From Sitta carolinensis (taxonomy: Eukaryota; Chordata; Aves; Passeriformes; Sittidae): 64,000 nucleotides of DNA. Under the pieces are notes generated by a model that saw only the letters and a list, made by a program, of their open reading frames with translations, made no database searches and had not been told where the DNA came from. The stretch covers positions 116,224,410 to 116,288,409 of the forward strand of contig CM063284.1 of NCBI GenBank assembly GCA_032173965.1, in the 5' to 3' direction. This document shows, piece by piece, positions 52,840-64,000 of this stretch. Position 1 is the first letter of the stretch. Each line of letters starts with the position of its first letter. A program made the translations under genes and the position numbers.

Positions 52840-53110
52840 GTCATGAAGAACTCATTACCTTGAGAGCTCATTCCAGTGGTTAATCCCTTTCAGTGTTAAC
52901 TAATGGATATTCAATTCTAATCTAAATTTTTCTGACTTTAACTTTCAGTTTCTGTTATGTTTGTTTGCCTTGACAGGAGAGCCTTTATTGCATTGTGTTT
53001 TTTCTCTAAAGTACTCACCTGTGCTAGTCTGCCCACCTCTGTGAGGTCTAAACAAAAGGAGCTCATTAACACTTACTAGGGAGTTAAGACCAAGATATCA
53101 GGGGTTTAGG
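52840..53110 (-). mobile_element. Ancient CR1/L3-like LINE relic
   Basis: 'agctcattccagtggttaat', then 'cagtgttaactaat', 'attctaatctaaatttttct' and 'gagagcctttatt' resemble, in this order, the antisense 3' region of a very old amniote CR1/L3 family. The copy is heavily diverged and the match is from memory only. Confidence 0.45.
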
Positions 53111-56100
53111 TTCTTTATGCATGTTTTTCCATTTTTCACACTAAAAATATGGACATTGGAATTCTCCTGTGTAGCTCTTGTTTCACCTCTAGGTACACAT
53201 TTATTTATTTTTAACTGCACCATTAGGATTCACATTAGGCATTTTTTTTTGCTGTTGAATCAAATATTTATTCTCTTGTTTGCTGTGATTTAGTATAAAC
53301 ATTAAATCTCTTTTTGAGCCAGGGTACAAAATGTGGACACAGACTGCATTATAATTTTGCGTTATGTTGACCTAAAATGCCATTCATTTGAATGAGCCCT
53401 AGTGTTCAGTTTTAATCAGTTTTTTTACACTAGTTAATCATATGCCTCAACAAATCTGTAATCTCATTACAGGTTTCTTTGACAAGACATTTCTAGTAAA
53501 ACTATTGTCTCTAGAATTAGTCTTCTGCATCAAGTTTTTATAACCATAGTCCCATATTTTTTGTAGTTTTCCTGCTTCTTTTGTCAAACCAGACAGTAAT
53601 TACCTAAATTATCTCATTTCTTTCCTTTTTCTTTAATATTTACATATTGCTAAGATTATTTATGTCTTATAACCTTTTCCTGTAGTTGTTAAAAATTTAC
53701 AGAACAAACTGAGGATATGTTCAGACAGTTCTTGTAAAACTCCAGGGTTCTGCAAGAACCTGGTAAGTACCTATCTAGATACATACATTTAAATCCAATT
53801 TTAACTTTATGTTATTGCACAATACCACTTAGTTATGAAGAAAATGAAAAATTCTTTAATCACACATGATGTAAGCAGATCAGACTCCTCCCCAAAAATA
53901 AAACCCCTAAAATATTTATTAATATTTTATCTCTTTATCATCATCAAAAAATGCAGTCTCAGCCAGTAATGACTTTGAGTTTCTTCTCTAATTTATGTAG
54001 TTAAAAAATTGTTACAAATTTGTGTGAAACCTGGTTATTGATTTTTCTTGAAGTGTACATCAACATTTTTATAGCCTGAAATTTCCACTACATATCAATA
54101 TTTATTTAGTTTTTTTACTTATTTCTACTCATTTTTTTTCATATTCACCACTGAATCAGCACCAGATTCCAAGTGCAATTGCTCTGTTTTTGGTTACAGA
54201 GATGTGTCACATTTTATAGTCAGTAAAGAGCTCCCTATTTTCATTGACGTTTTTCTAACATTTTCCTTTTAAGTCATGATGCTTGTAATCTTAGTGAAAG
54301 ATAACAAACCGTGTGATTTCAATGTATATACTGAGGGAAACAAAAGATATGGAAAGCAGTTTGCAGTTTCAAAGTCCAGTGGCCAACTGCAGATAATAAT
54401 TATGAAGGAACAAGTACTTAAAAGGAGGACAGGCAGTAAATGACAGGCAGAGTGTCACTGTAATGCTGCTAGAGAGGCTCTTAGCTCACATCCTCAGTCT
54501 GGCAATTCAAAACTGGTCAACTGGAACCTTAGGAGAGGAGATATTTCAATTCAGATTTGTATTTTAACAATCATTAATCATGTGTCATAGAGCTAGCTAG
54601 GAAAAAGCAATTTTGGTTTTGTTTTGATTTTGTTCTAAATTAAATGTTTTATAGAAACACTGAACAGTGATTTCCTGAATTAGTATTCTTCCAGGGTGAC
54701 AATATCATCAAAAATAATGTAGTGCTTGGCTCAGATCAGATGTGTGGTAAAAAGAACCACAGCCTAAAAAAATTGAGGTCTTGCACAGACACAGAAATGT
54801 TCATATTCAGAAATGAAAAGGAACTGGTAAATTTCCAAGTCACTGAACAACTTCAAACAGCTACCATTAAAAATAAATACTCTCCCACACTGAATATGAA
54901 ATATTTTCCAAAAATGCTCCAGATTTCTGTGCAGTCATTTAGAGCCATGCATCGGCTCTAGTACTTTATCAATATCCTACAATGCATCTGTGTACTTCAG
55001 TCTTGTATAAAAAGGGCCAGGGGAAAAGCATCAGAGAAGATTGCTTCACTAAAAAGAGGAGTTTGATATCAGACTTTTTATTCTTGCGATTAGATTTTCT
55101 ATTTAACAGTCTGCACCCTCCTGTTTAAGAATCTGAAAACAGGCATTTTGTGGTTTACATTCAAACACGGGAGTCTTGAATATCCCTTCAGCTGCTTCCT
55201 AATGTTTGTAACACAGGAAGGGAGTTAGTTCGTAGCACAGTGTGCTTTGTTGTATCTGCATCAGCAAAGCAGATAAGCTCAACCTCTCTTCATCTGAAAA
55301 AGGAACAGAAGAGCAGCACCAGGAGACAGTGCAATACTTCAGGATATTGTGAAGATTTCAGGCAACAAGACGACTTTCAGGTAAGCAGAAAAGGTCCTCT
55401 GCTACTTACATTCCTGTGCTGCTTCCCAAAGTGATAATTTTGGCACTGAAAAACTCTTGTCTTGGGAATGTTAATGTACATTTTAGTGCTGGGTATTCCC
55501 TTTATGCCGAAGATGGCTCTTACAGCTGCTCCCTGTGACACATGTGGACTGGAATCATATGGAAGGGTCAGCAGGGCTTTTTCCTGAAAATCTGATGCTG
55601 AGATTTCATTACTTATGTACTTTAATTACCCTACAGTTCTTTCCATAGAGAGCTTATCACATGAAAGGGCAGGCTGCTCGTGAGTCCCAGCACGTTTTTT
55701 GCTTTGGCAGATTCTTCCTTAGAATTCATGGAGGCAGAAGATACTTTTCAGGTCGCAAGCATCATTTATAGCTTCTTGGGAGTTTTCCTGGACTGTCTAC
55801 ACTAGCACTTAGTAGAAGGCCTGCTGCAGTAGGACTGATGGCACTGAATCAAAGCACTGACAAAGCTTCTAAAGTACAATTCTCCTGTTTACTTCCTGTG
55901 AGCACTTTCTCTCCTACCCTCTTTTACCACCTCTGTTTAGGGCTGAGCTTTTGGAACAGTCATTGACACACAGCTTTTTCAAGTTGTGATTTACTTAATA
56001 AAAGTGTGGAAATACAAGATTAAAAGCTTGTTTATCACAGACCTTCTTTGCTAGTATAGGACATCAAAGTAAGTTGTTCTGTGGCAGTGCTTTTTCAGTG

Positions 56101-56404
56101 TCACGGGAAAAGTGAAATCCATGCCAGACAACGCAGTGCATCAGGCCCAGGAAGCTGCAGGCGTTTTTCTTGTAAACTTCTCCTTTCATAGTTAAAATCC
56201 CAAACACTGTGCAAAATCCCTGCAGTGTGGTGTTTCAAATGAGGTACAGCAAGAGTGGCAAAAGAAAGTGGGCATGCTTTGCTAATGAGGGAAAATTGTG
56301 CCAGCTCTTTACAAAGAATAGCGTGTTTCCACCCACATCAAACCTGATAGATGTGGAAAGAGAGGAGAGAGAGGCTATAGCGCTGTTTGTTCCTTTCCGC
56401 TCAC
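53111..56404. other. Upstream flank, no confirmed gene
   Basis: AT-rich DNA. A possible 36-nt minus-strand exon (55445-55410) is discussed in the findings. Nothing else could be assigned. Confidence 0.45.
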
Positions 56405-56498
56405 CTCCGTCTGGCATCTTGTAGAGACCATGGATCATATGGTGTCTGATCTTGCCCTCATCAAAAAAGGGCACTATTTCTTGTGGAAGCTGGATTGC
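56405..56498 (-). CDS. Candidate internal exon of an unrecognised gene (downstream of the pair)
   Basis: A 94-nt segment lies between an acceptor with a good pyrimidine tract (TTTTCCCCCTTAG) and a strong donor (G|GTGAGC). Only one of three frames is open: AIQLPQEIVPFFDEGKIRHH followed by MIHGLYKMPDG and one extra base. It enters at phase 0, exactly as the neighbouring segment at 57219-57155 leaves. The peptide has balanced, globular-protein-like composition. I do not recognise the family and assign no function. It lies about 10 kb upstream of CA8 on the same strand. It could be a chance open segment; comparison with other birds would decide. Confidence 0.5.
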
Positions 56499-57154
56499 CT
56501 AAGGGGGAAAATGGCAACTAGTCAGATTCTCACCACACACCCAAACATAGTATGCTCTCAGATAACATTGCTGCTGGCTTTGACAGCAATAATACGATTG
56601 GCAAAAATCAGTTTGTGGTCTTCAGGGTCAGGAGTCTGGCTGTTGTAAATTGTAGTATTTTACAGCTACTATTCAGGGTATTTATATGGAGTTTCAGACA
56701 GTGCTGCAGTGTATGGAGAGCATCCATTTGGAGGTTTCCAGTTTATAACAAAGTTTGTAGTTTATATAGCATTCAACTACACCAGATATTTTTCCTAGCA
56801 TTAGACATTTTTTTCTTAAGTACTTTCTGTGGTAACTTAATAAATCGTTCCTCATATACTCATGTTTAAATTATATTCCCATACACACTGCATCCATCAG
56901 AATTGATGAGAGTGCAACAGTGCATGCTTTAACGTCCAAAGAGCTGGCATCTCACACCCTCATTAGCAGGAACGTATCTAGAAGCTATAAATGCTTTCTA
57001 AAAATCCAAACAGCAGAGCTCCCTGTGACTTATTCACTTCCTGCATTCCTTCAAAAGCAGCTGAAAGAGGCACTCTGCACCTGCCTTCTCCTTGTGCTGA
57101 CATCTGTTTTTAAATGAGAGAGGAGGCAGTGAATGTTAAGCTGAAGGGACTTAC

Positions 57155-57219
57155 TTTATGATTGCAAAGATTCTCAGCTTGAAGAATCATTTCAATTCCA
57201 GGGCCTTTCACCTTCCTTG
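57155..57219 (-). CDS. Candidate internal exon of an unrecognised gene (upstream of the pair)
   Basis: A 65-nt segment with an excellent acceptor (TTTCTTTGTCTTCTTGTGTAG) and donor (AAA|GTAAGT). Two frames have stops. The open one starts with two bases of a split codon and reads RKVKGPGIEMILQAENLCNH followed by K, ending at phase 0. Joined to 56498-56405 the frame continues without a break. Directly upstream, 57571-57538 (MLGKTAVLSEL plus one base, donor GTGAGG) has the right phase to precede it, but its acceptor is weak. Product unknown. Confidence 0.5.
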
Positions 57220-60120
57220 CTACACAAGAAGACAAAGAAAGCATTCATAGACACAACACATGTGACATGGGGCAGTCTAATGGCATTAGAGCAGTTCAGT
57301 GAAACATTAATGAATTTACAGTGATGGCAGTACACCAGTGCCAGGATCTAATCTGCTCTGTGCTGAGTGGTTTTCATAAGTAACCTCAAACACAAAAAGA
57401 AACCAGTCAGGATTAAAATCTTTCCTTTTCTGACAAAATGTAATCAACAGTTTTTCTTTTGAAACCAGTAGCCATTCCCTTGTTTGCCATGTCATAGGTG
57501 TTTCCCCAGTCCATGTAGTTTCTCAGGTTCTCCTCACCAAGCTCAGATAAGACTGCAGTTTTTCCAAGCATCTGATGGTCAAATATATTTCTGCCCCTAA
57601 TCTTCTGTGCTTCATACTGCTTGCCTCAACATCTGCTAGGACTGAGAGACAGAAAAAACTTGCACAGAAAAATAGATGGTATGATCTTGTCTATAGCACT
57701 ACACCTTTAACCCAACCTTATATACACATTCTTTTCTCCACCATTATACCTCCTTGCCGTCACTTATCTGTGCTTACTTAAATATTTGAGTGAGGTGGAT
57801 ATATAAGGTGTTAAGTCAGATGTCAGTAAGGTTCTTGAGATGAGGAAAGATGTGAGCCCTGGCTGTTTACACAAGATTTTATCCTGCCTCACTGACATCA
57901 AAAAGGTTATTGCCATTGACTTAAATTAGCACGGTGACAGAAACCTCTGCTAAAATGTCCCTTTCCAGAATCCTGAAGAGGAAGGTGTTGGGCATGAGGA
58001 GAAAAACGCATGTGGGAGCTTCTCAGTCTATCCAGAACAGAAGTCATACTTCAAAATCCACAAAATCATTCACAAGATTAGTAATCTCATTGTAGATATC
58101 CCCTCATAAGGAGAACTATGAGTCTGTACTTTAAGCAAAGCAAAGTAGTGGCAGATTTCTAAAATTTCTGTGGTTTTAAATACATCCCATGACATTTCTC
58201 TGAAGAAATAGGTGTTCTTCCAAATGCTGTAAAGAGGCATATTATAAATCACATTGTCCTTCCCAAGGAAAATGAATAACAAAACAGATAAGGAAGGGAA
58301 CAAAGAGGGAAATAAGTGTCTGTCTGTATGTTTTCAAGGATCTGCTAAATCTAACTGAAGCTGATTTCAGTAGTTAAGAGAAAGGGAGGTTGGTGTGGGA
58401 AAGCATGCACTGCAGTCTACCGTGTTCCTACAGAATGGGTAAATACAATTAAGTTTGCCTTCCTTTAGTGTAATATCAGTAAAACCAAGTAGCTTGGGGA
58501 GCAGTGTAGACCAGCTAATTGCATAAATACCCAAAGGTCTGGAGAGACTAGTATAGCACAGCAAAGGACTTTGTGATCTGTACCCAAGTCAGCAAAAGCA
58601 AAGGCAACTTTCTTAGCAGGCAGTGTTCATTAGAGGAGCAGTAAGGTCTGAGACTGTGCTCCAGATGCACTGGAACAGTTTTCTTACAGAAAATGTGACT
58701 CTAAGGACATTGTCATGAGAGAGGAACTACAGAAGCAAGGCAGAGCAAAAGTGCATCCATAGAGGTTTATTTACTCCCCTATCTGCTTGTCAATTGATTT
58801 CAGCAAGAGTTCTCATGTCATCAGGGAGAAGACAAATCTATCCTCTTTTTATCAGAAATGCTTTGAGAATCAGATTTACAAAAATGTATTACACAGGATT
58901 GATTGCCTTCATTAGCCTCATTTCAGCAATATTATTAGATATAAATTGCAGGACAATTTCTTATGGAATTACATTCTTATTAATATCACAACATCTTCAT
59001 ACCCCCACCAGTTACCATATTCATCTTTCATATGCTGGAAATCCCAATAAAATTAGCTAACTGGACACTAATAGCATGGCTGTATCTTTCACTCTCCCAT
59101 ATGTTCTGTTTTCTTGGTTTTGTCTTATTTTCTTTTTTATTGTGTTGGATTTTTTGGATTTTTTTTTTTAAGTTGTCAAATTGTATTGCAGAGTACAGAA
59201 TGCTTTTCTGGTCCTTATAATGTCTCATACATTAAAAATGCATTAGAGAAGATATCACCTACCTCAATTTGCTTTAAAATGTCTTTTCTTCATAGCTGCT
59301 GAAAATAAACCTCATGGATGCATTAATCCTAAACAGAGTAAGTGGTCTAGGCCAAAATTTACTAATAGAAGGATGATGTGGAAAAAAAAAAAAAAGTATA
59401 GCTTTCTTTTTATGCTTGGTGTTCAAAACAATTCATTGCTGATAATAGTCATAACAATAATAGGAACTTGGAGAAAAAATAAAATTACTTTGTCTAATTC
59501 AAACCTGGGGAGAAAATTAGTTTTCCTAAACAATGAGAAAGCTGCTTTCCAAAGTGGTTTTATCTCTGTGGAACTGGTACAAAAGTTACATACTCCTTCT
59601 CTTCAGTATGTAAAAGGCTGGGGGAGATATTTTTTCACACATATTCCCAAGCCTGCTCTATTCCCTTTGTGCTTTGTAAGATCAGCACAAAAGGTCTAGA
59701 AAGTAGGCTGGAAAAATCAGCTGCAGCTTCTCCTTGAGAGAAGGGCTTCCCAGGTGCCTCAGTGCCAGCAGAGCCAGCTGTTCCCCACCAGCAGCTCACT
59801 CCTGCTCTCCAGCAGACTGACAGACCAAGGTCATCATGCTGACTGTGATCCCTAGCTGGGAAATGGAAAAGCTCAGCCTCTAGGGAATGCAGCTAGTGAG
59901 GAGCAGCAAAGAATCCCTCATCTACCCCAGAATCACATGCCAAAATGTCCCTGCTGTCTCCCTGGATGTCTGGATCTTACATGCACTTAGACCCTGCAGG
60001 TTTATACATTAATTCTTTCTAACAGAACTTATTAGCAGCAGAAGAGCATGATTGCATCCAGACTGTGACATGGGGCTTCCTATGGAGCCAACATTTTTAT
60101 TTTATTATATAAGCAATAAG
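57220..60120. other. Upstream flank, no confirmed gene
   Basis: AT-rich single-copy-looking DNA with scattered short open frames. One short open stretch on the minus strand (about 57571-57413, 53 codons) is noted in the findings because it could supply a preceding exon. Confidence 0.4.
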
Positions 60121-61983
60121 TTCACAGAATGGCTGAAGTACCTCTAGAAACCAACTAGTCCAAACCCCCTGCTCAAAGCAGGGTCAGCTTAAAGCAGATT
60201 TTCAAGGCCACATCTCATTGGGTTTTGAATATCTCCAAGGATGGAGAATCCACCACCTCTCTGGGAAACCTGTGCTAGTGTTTAACCACTCTCACATAAA
60301 TTATTGGTTTTCTTACGTTTAAGTGGAATTTCCTGTGTTTCATTTGCTCCATTTACTCTTGTCCTGTCATTAGGCACCACTGAAAAGATTTTACTTTTCA
60401 ATCACCTCCTCCAGGTGTTAATTCACACTGAGGAGATCCCCCTGAGCTTTCTTATCTCATGACTCAATCACCCCAATTATCTCACTATCTCAGCCTTTCC
60501 TGTTAGGGGAGACACTCCAGTACCTTAACCATTTTCTTGGCCCTGCCCTGGACTCTCTCCAGTAGCACAACATCTCTCTTGTCTTGGACAGCCCAGAACA
60601 GGACCCAGAACTCCTGGTATGGACCCAACAACATTGAGTAGAGGGGCAGGACCATCTTCCTTGACCTGCTGGCAACTCTCTTCCTAATGAAGCCAGAAGG
60701 TCCTCTGTATTAAAGCTGCTTTTTAGCTGGTTGACCCCACAGCTTTTATAGGTACCTGCAGTTCTATGGGTTCCTTTGACTTGACATTTCCCTTTTTTGA
60801 CCTCGAGAGGTTTTTGTCAGCATGTTTCTCCTGTCACAAACATTCGGTATAGCAGCCACTCGTTCCAGTTTTCTGTCATTTGTAAACTTGCTGAGAAAGC
60901 ACTCTGTCCCACTGTCCAGCTGTCTTTTGAAGATGTTAAACACTTTTGGCCCCAATATCAGTTTCCAGTGTACACCTCTGGTGAGTGGCCTCCAAGCGAA
61001 CTTTGTGTGGCTGACCATGGTCCTTTCAGCCCAGCAGTTCAGGCACTTTTCAGCCCAACTCAGTCCTATTATCTAGTCTGTATATCACTGATTTACCAAG
61101 ATGTTACAGCTTCCAGTGTCAAAAACCTTGCTAAACTCAAGATAACAACATACACTGCTCCAACTAATCTGTAGTTTCTTCTTGAAGAAAGGAGTGACAT
61201 TGGCTTTCTTACAGTCCTCATAACACTTCCCTGATGTAATTTCAAGAAAGATCTTGCGGTGACATTAGCTCCCTCAGCACTTGTGGTTACATCCCATCAG
61301 ATTGACTTGTGTTCATTCTAGCTGTGTATGTCTCCTAATCTGGTCCTTCCCCAACATTGGCAATTCTTGCTTATTCCAGATGTTTCCATGTCTCTTAGGG
61401 ACACATGGAGATCCCTGAGATCCTTGAAGTTTTGAAGTAAAGGTTGTTTTACTAGTAGAGACCAAAAAGAGAAAAGAGCACTGAGTACTCTGGTCTTTTC
61501 TGTGTCCTCTGTCTCTGGGTCGCCTGCCCTGTTCAGCAGTTGGCCAACATTTTGCACAGTCTGCCTTCTGCTGCTGATGTATCTGTAGAAACCTCCCTTT
61601 TTGCCCTTCATGTCTCTACCTAGATTCAACTCCAAGTGGGCTTTGACTTTACTAACCTGATCCCTGCATGCTTGGTCAGTGTCTCTATATACCTTCCACA
61701 TCACTTAACTCTACTTCCACCTCTTTTTTGTTTCTTTTTTACCTTTCAGCTTACTGTTCATCAATGCAGGCCTCCTCCCACCTTTGTTTTACTTCCTGCA
61801 GATGAAGATCAAGAATTCTTGAGTCTGGAAGAGGTGATCCTTGAAAATCAGTCAACCCTCCTGAACTCCTCCTCTATTCTGCAAGAGGGTGTCACATGGG
61901 ATTCTTCCAAGCAGGTCTCATTGTTTGGTTTCCTGATGTCTTCTCTCAGGATCCTGAGTTCCATCTTCTCCTGGCATTCACAG
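60121..61983 (-). mobile_element. Older CR1 LINE, 3' part (host of the nested insertion)
   Basis: The minus strand carries decayed CR1 ORF2. A linker-like piece (61704-61318) shows RYISSRR and NVGQLLNRAGD. Next comes the reverse-transcriptase stretch LGPKVFNIF...GTECFLSKF at 60764-61018, where the FADD catalytic box reads FTND and is therefore broken. Then comes the 3'UTR with antisense phrases such as 'tgctcaaagcagggtcagct', 'ttgaatatctccaaggatgg' and 'ccacctctctggg'. The 3' end is at 60121 ('cacagaatgg'). It contains frameshifts throughout and is not active. Confidence 0.88.
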
Positions 61984-62936
61984 TTAGGGGTCTGTGCTGG
62001 GGCCAGTTCTGTTTAATATTTGTATTGACAGCACGGATGAGGATATTGGGTCTTTTATTAGCAAATTTGCAGATGACACTAAGCTGGGAGTGCATGTTGA
62101 TCTGTTGAAAGGTAGGAGGGCTCTGCAGAGAGTACTGAAAAGGTTGGAAGGATGGGCAGAGTCCAGTAAGATGAAGTTTAATAAATCCAAGTGCTGAGTC
62201 CTGCACTTTGGCCACAATAACCCCCTGCAGTGCTGCAGACTGGGGTCAGTGTGGCTGGACAGTGCCCAGGCAAAAAGGGACCTGGGGGTGCTGGTCCACA
62301 GCGGCTGAACAGGAGCCAGCAGTGTGCCCTGGTGGTCAAGAAGACCAAAGGCCCCTGGCCTGGATCTGGAACAGTGTGGCCAGAGGGAGTAGGGAGCTCA
62401 TTGTTCCTCTGTCCTTGGCACTGGTGAGGTCACACCTTGAGTGCTGTGTCCAGTTCTGGGCCTTCAGTTTGGGAAGGACTGGAGACGCTTGAGCGCATCC
62501 AGAGGAGGCAACGAGGCTGGAGAGGAGCTGGGAACACAAGCCCTGTGAAGAACGGCTGAGGGAGCTGGGGTTGTTTAGCCTGGAATAAAAGGAGACTTAG
62601 GGGACACCTTATCACTCTCTACAACTATCTAAAAGGTGGTTGTGGTCAGGCAGGGGTTGGTCTCTTTCTCCAGGCAGCAACTGACAGAATGAGAGGACAC
62701 AGTCTTAAGCTGTGCCAAGGGAAATTTAAGTTGGATATAAGAAAAAAATTTTTTATGGAAAGAGTGATAAAGTACTGGAATGGTCTGCCCAGGGAGGTGG
62801 TGAAGTCACCAGCCCTGGATGTGTTTTTAAAAAGTCTGCATGTGGCAATCGATGCCATGGTTCAGTTGAGGTGTTAGGGCATGGGTTGGACTTCATGACC
62901 TTGAAGGTCTCTTCCAACTTAGTGATTCTGTGATTC
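61984..62936 (+). mobile_element. Younger CR1 LINE, 5'-truncated, inserted into the older copy
   Basis: Starts inside the reverse-transcriptase domain: a 67-codon open frame at 61994-62197 reads [14 protein letters not shown], then the intact-looking box FADDTKLG and MKFNKSKC. It runs through the 3'UTR to 'ggttggacttcatgaccttg', 'aaggtctcttccaactta' and 'gtgattctgtgattc'. About 950 bp. The terminal repeat and better-preserved frame suggest it is younger than its host. It lacks ORF1, the endonuclease and the start of RT, so it is dead. Confidence 0.9.
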
Positions 62937-63150
62937 CCATCCAGTTCATCTTCATTTGTGAAGATCAGATTCTGCAGAGCATCTCCTCTCTTCACTTCTT
63001 CAGTCATCTGTATCAGAAGTGTTATTACTATTATTACTATTATTGTTATTATTGTAATATTATTTTTCATTATTCTCCTTCAATGCACTGTAGAGACCTC
63101 TTGGATTGCTTTTTCTAGCTGTGTCCAGCCATTGCAGCACTCCAGCTGTG
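62937..63150 (-). mobile_element. Older CR1 LINE, 5' part beyond the nested insertion
   Basis: On the minus strand, LIQMTEEVKRGDALQNLIFT (within 63070-62940) resembles the CR1 endonuclease C-terminus (a 'Q-V/M-x-E-E-P-T-R-x-x-A-L-L-D-L-x-x-T-N' pattern), and 'cttggattgctttttctagc' at 63098 fits antisense CR1. This is the continuation of the element ending at 60121. Its far edge near 63150 is uncertain. Confidence 0.72.
63023..63068 (+). repeat. TTA/TTAC-rich microsatellite within the older CR1
   Basis: About 45 bp of imperfect ttattac and attatt units. It interrupts the CR1 endonuclease reading (giving an Ile/Thr-rich run on the minus strand), so it expanded after the element died. Confidence 0.8.
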
Positions 63151-63923
63151 TGAGTGTTATTTGCCTCTTAATCAGAGATTTCAAAAATCAGGCTCCATCT
63201 GCTAAAGAATTCAAAGGTGAGAATTTTCCCTTTTTATATTTCTTTTTCAAACAATTGTCAACAAACAGAAAGTCCATTTCTCAGTACCGTTGCAAAGCAC
63301 ATGTGTTATGGTCAAATATATCCTATGCTACTGTTAGTCTTGTAACAAAGAAATGTTTCTATCAAAAGGTGCTTATCACCAAAATTAAATAAAAATGATA
63401 AACGGCTTGCTAATATTTTTCTGTGAGCCAGTTTTTAAATGGGTCACATTGTTCTTTCCTTTGCTAGCAACCTAAAATAGAAGTTATTATATCAACAGTG
63501 GTTTGCACATAATAAAACACTATCTGAAATTTAGTTTGGTAATGTTTTCACTTGAAAATTAAGGCTAAAGTAATATCATTATTGTAAATTATCATAGTTT
63601 GAGTCTTTATTTTTCTATTTAAAAGCTATATTCTTGATAGTAAAAATTGCAGTTTGAGTTCTGAACAGAGAAAATAATCTTTTGGTATTGGCAATAAAAA
63701 AACCAAATATGTTGAGAATATAACATTATAGACACTCTTTTCCCTTCATGGGCCAAATTCTATGCTGGCATATTTGATGCAATTGCACAGACTCTGCTGA
63801 GAGTCAAATTTTTTTAACTAATTTTTGTTACAGAGACCACAGGACATTTCTATTATTGTTATAATTTTGTAAAAATAAGGATAAAATTGAAATTGGAGTA
63901 TTGTCAGCATTTTCTTTCACAGG
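63151..63923. other. Right flank, nothing recognised
   Basis: AT-rich DNA with no repeat or gene that I can name. Confidence 0.5.
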
Positions 63924-64000
63924 TCTTGGATATCAGAGGCTATTTATGAACATCAAACTGTGATCCCTTTCTCCCTGGAGCATCATGTAGATGTGCAGCT
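63924..64000 (+). CDS. Possible exon cut by the window edge
   Basis: A good acceptor (cattttctttcacag) is followed by an open frame to the window end: SWISEAIYEHQTVIPFSLEH then HVDVQL, entered after one base of a split codon. One other frame has an early stop. The donor lies outside the window, so the exon cannot be tested here. Product not recognised. Confidence 0.25.

Noticed and set aside
53683..53762. Plus-strand exon-like segment between 'cctgtag' and 'gtaagtacc'
   Set aside because: One frame is open with several cysteines, but there is no compatible neighbour exon and it lies by itself in AT-rich DNA.
60121..62936. A single twin-primed (5'-inverted) CR1 insertion
   Set aside because: Both oppositely oriented segments carry their own 3' termini, and the older element continues past the insertion, which fits nesting better.

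Overview
The window looks like vertebrate, and specifically avian, nuclear DNA. It is AT-rich and intron-rich, with no operon structure. It is littered with CR1 (chicken repeat 1) LINE fragments on both strands. It carries one tRNA-Ile-headed SINE with a CR1-like tail, which resembles the zebra-finch element TguSINE1 and points to a perching bird (Passeriformes). I found no rRNA gene, functional tRNA gene, CRISPR array, bacterial gene or viral gene.

The one gene I recognise with confidence is CA8 (carbonic anhydrase-related protein VIII) on the minus strand, with all eight coding exons inside the window. The ATG is at 46485 in a CpG island and the stop codon ends at 11131. Every junction is GT-AG, the phases agree across all seven introns, and the joined CDS is 852 nt (283 codons plus stop; the human protein is 290 residues). 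The first zinc-ligand histidine of active carbonic anhydrases is an arginine here (residue 109), as is typical of CA8, so the product should be a catalytically dead carbonic anhydrase fold. In mammals it binds the IP3 receptor ITPR1 in cerebellar Purkinje cells.

Layout. 1-11086: CA8 downstream flank, possibly holding a 3'UTR exon, with two CR1 relics. 11131-46485: CA8, including an 18 kb intron 3 that holds the SINE, a 34-A tract, two CR1 pieces and an unexplained CpG-rich island at about 25780-26270. 46230-46915: CpG-island promoter, closely abutted upstream by a CR1 copy (46935-47545). 47546-60120: upstream flank, mostly non-coding. It contains two exon-like segments on the minus strand (57219-57155 and 56498-56405) with strong splice sites and a single shared reading frame. 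They could be part of a gene I do not recognise. 60121-63150: an old minus-strand CR1 split by a younger plus-strand CR1. 63151-64000: a flank that ends in a possible plus-strand exon cut by the window edge.

All family assignments are by eye from remembered consensus features. No database search or alignment was run.
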